64,000 nucleotides of DNA, taken from the NCBI RefSeq assembly GCF_004379255.2, contig NC_056052.1, forward strand, positions 14,850,589-14,914,588, written 5' to 3'. Position numbers and translations under genes: made by a program. Positions 57,321 to 64,000 of the stretch are shown in pieces. The DNA comes from Salvia splendens (lineage: Eukaryota > Streptophyta > Magnoliopsida > Lamiales > Lamiaceae). The notes beneath the pieces were generated by a model. The model was not told the origin of the DNA, did not search any database, and saw nothing but the letters and a program-made list of their open reading frames with translations. Positions within the stretch are counted from its first letter, which is position 1. Every line of letters begins with the position of its first letter.

Positions 57321-58154
57321 TTATTATGAAAATAGGACGACATTGTGGATGCCCAAATTGCATCTGCAATAGAAGCATGCATGGAGATATATGCTGATGA
57401 TGATTGTGTTCAATCAGAGTTAAATGTATCTGGCAAAAATCCTTCAACCGAAATAGTAGTTTACAATCCAGACATTGTAAGTGTTAAACAATGATATATC
57501 TCATCCATTCACCAACACTTTTAACAAACATCAAGTGAACTATATGTCTTATATGGTGATGTTTTCATATCATTCTTGCCCTGACAGGTAGCTGCTAGGA
57601 TTGAACAAATGGAGATACGTTCAAAAGCTGAGAAGAGAATATCAGCTGCATTGAAATCTCCATTCCGTGAAAGAGTGGTTCAGGCTAAAACCAAGTTTAC
57701 CTTGAAAGAGTCACAAGTCTTTTTGTGGATTATGACAACAAATGAATTAAATGAGTAAGATTTATATTATAGTTCTGATTTAGAAAAAAAAAACATACAA
57801 AAGATGTGCTAACACACACACACATGTTTGAACAGGGACACCATAGTGTATGATGATGATGTCATAATGGTAACAAAAAGAGAATTCTGTTCACTGTTGC
57901 CACATACGCTAATAGAAGTGGGTGTGATAAGTGCATGGGCTTCTTATTTAAATAACATGGAAGAATACATGTCCCTATCTTCATCGAGGCGCCTCTTTTT
58001 CACAACATACCCAACGGTAAGAATAGAATATATTTTGAACAGTATTGTGATTATGAAAACCGTAGTTTCTGTGGTAAGATTTATAGTTGTTTCACTAATT
58101 TTAAGTGATTATGAAAACCGTATGGCCTTTGTATTATGTTTACATGGTTAGATT

Positions 58155-58375
58155 TACGAGTCAAGTATTTTGTGAACAAGAGTGAAGTAAAATCAAAGTA
58201 AGAGTGATGTGTTTTGTGAACAAGAGTGAAGTAAATTCAGAGTAAGAGTGATGTGTTTTGTGAACAAGAGTGAAGTAAAATCAAAGTAAGAGTGATGTGT
58301 TTTGTGAACAAGAGTGAAGTAAATTCAGAGGAAGAGTGATGTGTTTTGTGAACAAGGGTGAAGTAAAACAAAGTG
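58155..58375 (+). repeat. 22-bp minisatellite array, intron 9
   Basis: About 10 units in the intron 58017-58414, preceded by the leader module at 58043-58160, plus orientation. Confidence 0.92.
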
Positions 58376-59334
58376 AATTATTTCAATCCAGATTTAACTT
58401 GTCTCATTTTTCAGCTGTATACAGTTGTTCACCGGCCTGATGGGGTCGACCTCATGACCATAATTGATAAATTCTGTGACAATTTACAAACTGAGGTTGA
58501 ACAAATTCCGTATTTCAAATGGGCCGACGTAGATTTGGTAAATACTGAACACAATTGATTCTTTATTATATTCTCTAGTTGTTTTTATTCTGAAATTATT
58601 ATTATTATCTATGTAGGTGTTCTTTCCAATTTGTGCTGCGGAACGTTACTATACCATATGCTTCAAATTTAGTAATAACAGTATAGTGCTGATTGACAAT
58701 TCAAAGAATGCTGACGATGTGGACATAACAGTCAAATATGGTGGCATACCTGAAAATGTGGTAAGTATACACGATATACAGTGCAGTATTTTTGTGATTA
58801 CAATGAATTATAGTTCTCTTTATAGTGAACTACATCTGATATTCATGATGATATATTGCAGAAATTATATTTTTGTCATTATTTGACAAAAATGGGGTAT
58901 CACAACCAAAACAAATCAATAAAGGATGTGAGGATAATAAGGCTCAAAATGCCTTGGAGAACAACATCAGATGTAGAAGATTGCGGAGTTTTTTTGATGC
59001 GACATTTGGAATGTTATCATGGTGAGCACGAACAAGATTGGAAGTGTGGATTAACTACAAGAAGCAAAGGAATACTCCAAAGACTGAGAGCAAAGTATTG
59101 CAGCGCATTATTATTGTCGGAAACAAACCATCAGTCACTGAATATGTTGTAAGTAACATCAAAGCATTATGAAGAATATGGGAAAACCAATAACATAGAT
59201 GTGGAAAAAATGATTGTAAACTTCAAGCGTTCATGAACTATTGTAGAAAACTTCATCAGTGAATTAACAAGTACTTATTTTACATTAATATCTTGTTTAC
59301 TATTTAATTCACTGTTGTGTTTTGTAAACCACTA

Positions 59335-59850
59335 AATGATGTGTTTCGTGAACAAGAGTGAAGTAAAATCAGAATAAGAGTGAAATGTTTCGTGAGGAAG
59401 AGTGAAGTAAAATCAGAATAAGAGTGATGTGTTTTGTGAACAAGAGTGAAACAAAATCAGAATAAGGGTGATGTGTTTTGTGAACACGAGTGAAGTAAAA
59501 TCAGAGTAAGAGTGATGTGTTTTGTGAACAAGAGTGAAGTAAAATGACAGTAAGAGTGATGCGTTTGTGAACAAGACTAAAGTAAAATGACAGTAAGAGT
59601 GATGCGTTTGTGAACAAGAGTGAAGTAAAATCAGAGTAAGAGTGAGGTGTTCAATGAACCAGAGTGAAGTAAAATCAAAGTAAGAGTGATGTGTTTTGTG
59701 AACAAGAGTGAAGTAAATTCAGAGTAAGAGTGATGTGTTTTGTGAATAAGAGTGAAGTAAAATCAAAGTAAGAGTGATGTGTTTTGTGAACAAGAGTGAA
59801 GTAAAATCAGAATAAGAGTGATGCGTTCTGTGAACAAGAGTGATGAACTT
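59335..59850 (+). repeat. 22-bp minisatellite array between the two convergent genes
   Basis: About 23 units, with variants such as GTTCTGTGAAC and GATGCGTTTGTGAAC. It lies in the 3' region of both genes and keeps the plus orientation. Confidence 0.92.
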
Positions 59851-59973
59851 ACTGGCACTTGAGCATTAGTACTCTAAAAATTCGCATTGAGATAAAATTC
59901 ACTCAAAAGTGTAATAAAATGAATCATTAGTACTCTAAAAATAATACAATGTGAACTATTTCTATCCAAATCC

Positions 59974-62900
59974 TCATTGCCTCTGATTTGACTTCTCATT
60001 AACCTTTTTGCAGTTCCTAGAATCATGGTGTCCAATCTCATGACAGTTTCCACACTTTCGGCCTGGTTTCATTGCTAACTTTATTGCTGACTCCCTCTTC
60101 GATTTCTTCCTACTTCCACTTCCCTTTGTACTAACAACCTCAGGAGGATGAACTTCAATATTGTTCGGGACATGTGAGCCATAGAAGTTCTCAATCATTG
60201 CTCTCTTCTGTGTGGAAGACAGAACAACATCTTCGCCAAGAAGCTGCTTCCTACCTTCTTCAATAATTGCAGCGAATGCATTGATTTGATCAATGTTCCC
60301 TTCAATGCTTTGTGCTGTTTCAATGAATAATCCATACAAGTTTTTAAATGCAATCTTCTTCTTGACCACAGCAAGGTGTATTTCTTGATCATCACAAAAA
60401 CCTCCATGTATTGGCTTCACAAACTGTGACTTCATCCATCTTCCTCCACGCAACTTCTCGGGTATCAACTTAACAAAATTATGTTTCAACACACAAAATA
60501 TATGGCTGCACAATAGACCAAGTCTTTCAAATTTTTTGCATCCACACAAATAGGTGTCATCACCAATGGAGTAAGTCACTGTCTATGAGTTTGAATCATT
60601 GTCCTTTATGTCATATACTTCAATATCTGTATTGGTAGACACTCCTAGAGTTGCACAAGACAAAGAGAAACATGCATATACTATCTTTTCTTGAATTTCA
60701 GTATAAGCACTACCACTATATATCGTCGATGCATGTTTCTCGATTTCCAATCCTGTTCGCAAAATTGGTACTTTTGTTGAATCATAGTATTTAAGCTTTG
60801 CACTATTACTTCTTTGAGTCTCCAGAGCATGATTATAGTTCATATAAAATTGCATAAGGTTAGCCCGAGACTTTGAGTACCTTTTGAAGAAATTATTCTG
60901 TGATTCAGATATAGAAGTTGTCTTTATCAACGAACTCATCGGAAAATCACGGAAAAAGGCTGGAACCCAAAATTTTCTGGATGCAAACATTGATGAAAAC
61001 CAGACATTATTGGTCAGCCCATATCTTTCCATTATAGCATGCCAAGTTTCCTCAAATGCATCAGGTTCTATCAACTCTGACCATACACATGCATTCAGTT
61101 CCTTCTTTAATTGTTCACTACCAAGCATGTTCTTTGGCAATTTGTCAGCAACTTTATTCATAACGTGCCACATACACCACCGGTGTCTTGTATTGACAAG
61201 GACCTCCTCAACAACAACTTTCATTCCTAAGTCTTGGTCAGTTACAATGAGTTTGGGAGCCACACCCATACACTTTACAAATTGGTTAAATAACCATGAA
61301 AAGGAGTTGGCATTTTCCTTGGACAAAAGGCCAGCAGCAAATGTCACAGGGCGACCATGATTATCCTTGCCGGTAAACTTACCCGTAAAAGGAGCAAATA
61401 TCATACAGTATCTGAAATGAAAAACAATTCACTATAAGCATGCAGAAAACACATCACTCTTTTTCACAAAACACGTCACTCTTGTTCAGACAATACTTCA
61501 CTCTTTTTCACAAAACACTTCACTCTTGTTATGATTTCAGAAAACACATCAATATAAGCATGCAGAAAAATACATCACTCTTTTTCACAAAACACGTCAC
61601 TCTTGTTCAGACAATACTTCACTCTTTTTCACAAAACACTTCACTCTTGTTATGATTTCAGAAAACACATCAATATAAGCATGCAGAAAAATACATCACT
61701 CTTTTTCACCAAACACATTACTCTTGTTAAGAAAACACTTCACTCTTGTTCACAAAACACTTCACTCTTTTTCAGAAACACATCACTCATGTTATGATTT
61801 CAGAACACAATTTAACAAAAGAGTAATTAGTGTGCACATACCTGTTTGTTGAGTATGTCGTATCAAACGAAACAATATCTCCATACAAATGGTAGTTTCT
61901 TCTGGCAGTAGGATCACACCAAAACAATCGTGTCATCCTATCCTTTGAGTTGACCTCATACTCATATGTAAATGCACTACACAGCTCCTTCTTCCTTCGC
62001 AACTCATTCAATAACATTTGTGCATCAGCTCCTTCCACATATGCTCTAAGGTCACGTCTATAGTTGCGCACTTCTAAAACAGTACACCCTACATAATCTA
62101 ATCCACCAAGCACTTCTTTAAGTAAGCTAAAACTTAAAGTTGGACCAATATTTGCATTAGCACAATCGAGGATGAATTTCTGATGGACTAAATCCAAATT
62201 ACGGTTCAAATTAATAAAACGCTTATGGCGTTCCTCAACCATCTCGTGATTATGTTCTTCAATGAAACTTTGTATAACATAACCAACACCCATAATATAC
62301 TTCCAAGACACTTTAGCATTACAATAGCACTTAATAGAAGAACGCTTTCGTTTCACCTCAGATTGTTCACTGTTTCTTTGCTTTGTACCTTCTCGGCTAC
62401 ACACCACGTAAATCCAAGTAGTGACATCTTTTTCCTTTTTCGATCCCTTTTTACGGGTGTCAAATCCAACATATCGAGCATAATTGTTGTAGAAGTCCAA
62501 TGCACGATCAAGGGTCATGAAACTTTGTCCAATTTTTGGTTTCAATTCATCTGGGCATTTTTGTACGCAAACCACTGTAAAAAATACAGCACTCTAATAA
62601 TGAGATTACTGCACTCTTGTTCAGAAAAAGACTTCACTCTTGTTCACAATACACATCACTCTTATTCTAATTTTACTTCACTCTTGTTTACAAAACACAT
62701 CACACTTGTTCAGAATAAGAGTGATGTGTTTTGTGAACAAGAGTGAAGTGTTTTGTGAACAAGAGTGAAGTAAAATCAGAATAAGAGTGATGTGTTTTGT
62801 GAACAAGAGTGAAGTAAAATCAGAATAAGAGTGATGTGTTTTGTGAACAAGAGTGAAGTGTTTTCGGAACAAGAGTGAAGTGTTTTGTGAACAAGAGTGA

Positions 62901-63505
62901 AGTAAAATCAGAATAAGAGTGATGTGTTTTGTGAACAAGAGTGAAGTAAAATCAGAATAAGAGTGATGTGTTTTGTGAACAAGAGTGAAGTAAAATCAGA
63001 ATAAGAGTGATGTGTTTTATGAACAAGTGTGAAGTGTTTTCTGAACAAGAGTGAAGTGTTTTGTGAACAAGAGTGAAGTAAAATCAGAATAAGAGTGATG
63101 TAAACACATCACTCTTATTCTGAGGGCATCACTCTTGTTCACAAAACACATCACTCATGTTCACAAAACACATCACTCTTGTTCACAAAACACATCACTC
63201 TTATTCTGATTTCACTTCACTCTTATTTGCAAAACAACTGTAAATCTAACCATGTAAACATAATCACTTAACATCAGTGAAACAACTATAAATCTAATCA
63301 CAAAAACTACGGTTTTCATAATCACAATACACGAAAATATTGTATATTAATAAATAGTAGGAATTGTTATAGAATTGAACAAGAGTGAAGTAATTGTTAT
63401 AGAATTGAACGAATAATGATTACCTTTAGAAGTCTCAGCTTCCTCGCCCGAAGATGATGAATCCGAATCGAAATAATCTTCGTCCGACCTCATAATTGAA
63501 TCCAT
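59974..63505 (-). CDS. FAR1/MULE-type transposase, 750 codons, interrupted by one in-frame TAG
   Basis: Exons on the minus strand: 63505-63424, 62574-61842, 61411-59974, joined by GT..AG introns in matching phase, 751 codons with the final TGA. Residues about 43-140 form a FAR1 DNA-binding domain (FYNNYARYVGFDTRKK, CNAKVSWKY, EEHNHEM). The transposase core follows, with first Asp in SFDTTYSTNR (about 264), second Asp in VTDQDLGM (about 330), a CMWH motif, and a candidate Glu in EETWHAIMERY (about 393-400). A SWIM zinc finger (CGC, then CSH, about 561-575) and a zinc knuckle (CGNCHEIGHH) end the protein. Codon 548 is TAG (60585-60583), just before the SWIM domain, and is the only defect seen. 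Transposase cuts the element at its inverted ends. FHY3/FAR1 factors derive from this family. If functional, the product needs readthrough, or else works truncated. Confidence 0.88.
60583..60585 (-). other. in-frame TAG in the transposase
   Basis: Frames on both sides (61404-60586 and 60582-59974) are the same phase and contain one continuous protein, so this is a point nonsense change with no length change. It removes the SWIM finger and zinc knuckle from a truncated product. Confidence 0.9.
61440..61800 (-). repeat. 22-bp minisatellite array in transposase intron 2
   Basis: The same family appears here as its complement (ACTTCACTCTTGTTCACAAA), so it runs with the transposase gene. A larger unit of about 120 bp (ATCAATATAAGCATGCAGAA plus satellite) is repeated three times at 61430-61690. 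Confidence 0.92.
62595..63240. repeat. inverted minisatellite blocks in transposase intron 1
   Basis: 62595-62710 and about 63105-63235 read as the complement (with the transposase gene). 62711-63104 reads in plus orientation (against it). The switch points are near-palindromic, for example GAGTGATGT/AAACACATCACTC at about 63095-63110. The intron spans 62575-63423, so its RNA could fold into a long hairpin. Confidence 0.9.
63236..63345 (-). repeat. inverted copy of the leader module
   Basis: ACTACGGTTTTCATAATCAC and CATGTAAACATAATCACTTA are the complements of the module at 53044-53230 and 58043-58160. Confidence 0.88.
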
Positions 63506-63769
63506 TGATTTGAATCACGATGATTGATTTGAATCGCGATGAACGGATTGAATAACGAATTGAATCGCGTCGAATTGAATTCAATCGCGATTTGAATGAA
63601 GTAATAAGATTTGGAACGAAATTTGGAAAAAATCGGATCGCAGATTTGGAAGGAAAGAAAAGATCGCAGATTATGGAGTAATTTGATCGCAGATTTGCAT
63701 GTTTTGATCGCAGATTTAAATTAAGAAAGCAATTTCCAAAATTACCCTCAGCATATTTTCTATAATTAA

Positions 63770-63858
63770 AATAAATAATATTTGTTCCATTAAGATGTGT
63801 GGCTGAAATTTGTTCTCTAGTTGTACACTTAAAATTAGTTATACATTGATTACTACTC
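63770..63858 (-). repeat. right terminal inverted repeat of the MULE
   Basis: Inverse match to 52484-52570, ending at TACTACTC before a TA microsatellite. The leader of the transposase gene (63506-63720) between it and the first exon is rich in GAATCGCGAT-like words. Confidence 0.82.
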
Positions 63859-64000
63859 TATATATATATACACTAGTACATTCCCAAATTCCTCACTGAT
63901 CTCGAAAACAGAAAAAAGCAAAACTAAATAAAAGAAATTTAAAAAAAAACATATACATACTCCCTCAACACACTTACACTGCCATTCCACTACATAAAAC
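63859..64000. other. flanking DNA right of the MULE
   Basis: TA microsatellite (63859-63870), then AT-rich sequence. Nothing recognised before the window ends. Confidence 0.5.

Larger units (their letters stand above)
52857..59152 (+). pseudogene. Ulp1-like (C48 cysteine protease family) gene of the MULE, about 887 codons, broken
   Basis: Twelve exons with GT..AG borders: 52857-52887, 52961-53023, 54661-54819, 54928-55545, 55980-56664, 56804-56863, 57336-57476, 57588-57754, 57836-58016, 58415-58537, 58617-58760, 58862-59152. Defects are an in-frame TAA at 55038, a one-base shift near 55265 and another near 56235. All other phases fit. Exon 4 encodes a region common in plant transposon proteins (MNSKQKAALEEMGFGQLVHL, then RQYNWCSYVLDTLI). 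The C-terminus has the C48 fold: VFFPICAAERYYTICFKF, VLIDNS with the catalytic Asp, and EDCGVFLMRHLECYH with the catalytic Cys. The position of the catalytic His (normally H before the aromatic pair) is Arg. Ulp1 enzymes process SUMO. Here activity is doubtful. A start at the first ATG is assumed. Confidence 0.82.
52484..63858. mobile_element. 11.4 kb Mutator-like element (Kaonashi/KI-type) with transposase and Ulp1-like genes
   Basis: The left end reads GAGTAGTGATCTATGGC, then AACTAGAGAACAAAT and AGCCACA. The right end, read on the minus strand, gives GAGTAGTAATCAATG, then AACTAGAGAACAAAT and AGCCACA. These are matching terminal inverted repeats of at least 80 bp with gaps. Both tips abut TA repeats, so a 9-bp duplication cannot be resolved, consistent with insertion into a TA microsatellite. 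Inside, a Ulp1-like gene (plus strand) and a FAR1-type transposase (minus strand) face each other tail to tail, the arrangement of maize MuDR. From published knowledge, KI MULEs of Arabidopsis and related elements carry Ulp1-like genes. Confidence 0.88.

Overview
The window is nuclear DNA of a flowering plant, dense in transposable elements (TEs). The supporting signs are spliced genes with GT..AG introns, AT-rich intergenic DNA, many Stowaway-type MITEs, long terminal repeat (LTR) retrotransposons with tRNA-Met primer sites, a Helitron, hAT elements and a Mutator-like element. The style of the chromovirus LTRs makes me think of an asterid, perhaps Lamiales. That is an impression from memory and is not shown by the sequence.

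Layout. 1-4306 is the 3' end of a Ty3 chromovirus (Tekay/Del-like), with pol remnant and LTR. 4307-10864 is a minus-strand LTR element (family B) whose LTR is split by an internally deleted chromovirus (4835-10216, TSD TAGAG). 10865-14440 is an Athila/Tat-like remnant. 14557-17000 holds two non-autonomous DNA elements packed with short words, one carrying a gene-fragment-like segment. 17481-20058 is a mosaic of old LTRs with a hAT element (19096-19974). 20059-30915 is a complete but dead Tekay-like retrotransposon (TSD AAATT) with a TRIM inside its 3' LTR. 31833-33621 is a solo LTR (TSD GTATG). 33971-36977 is a cluster of MITEs.

The only clear host gene is at 37858-42468 (+): a ten-exon gene, counting a 5'UTR exon, that encodes an intact 589-residue protein of the MUCI70/TOD1 (DUF616) glycosyltransferase-like family. 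Two of its introns hold DNA transposons. Downstream are a hAT-like element, a Helitron (44803-47247), LTR pieces and MITEs.

52484-63858 is the most interesting region: an 11.4 kb Mutator-like element (MULE) bounded by related inverted ends. It has two convergent spliced genes. One encodes a Ulp1/C48-protease-like protein (plus strand, 52857-59152, broken by one stop and two frameshifts). The other encodes a FAR1-type MULE transposase (minus strand, 63505-59974, intact except for a single in-frame TAG). This is the gene content of Kaonashi-type (KI) MULEs and the convergent layout of MuDR. Most of its introns and the space between the genes are filled with a 22-bp minisatellite that is absent from every exon. 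In the main arrays its polarity follows the direction of transcription, except for one flipped block inside the first transposase intron that could make a hairpin RNA.
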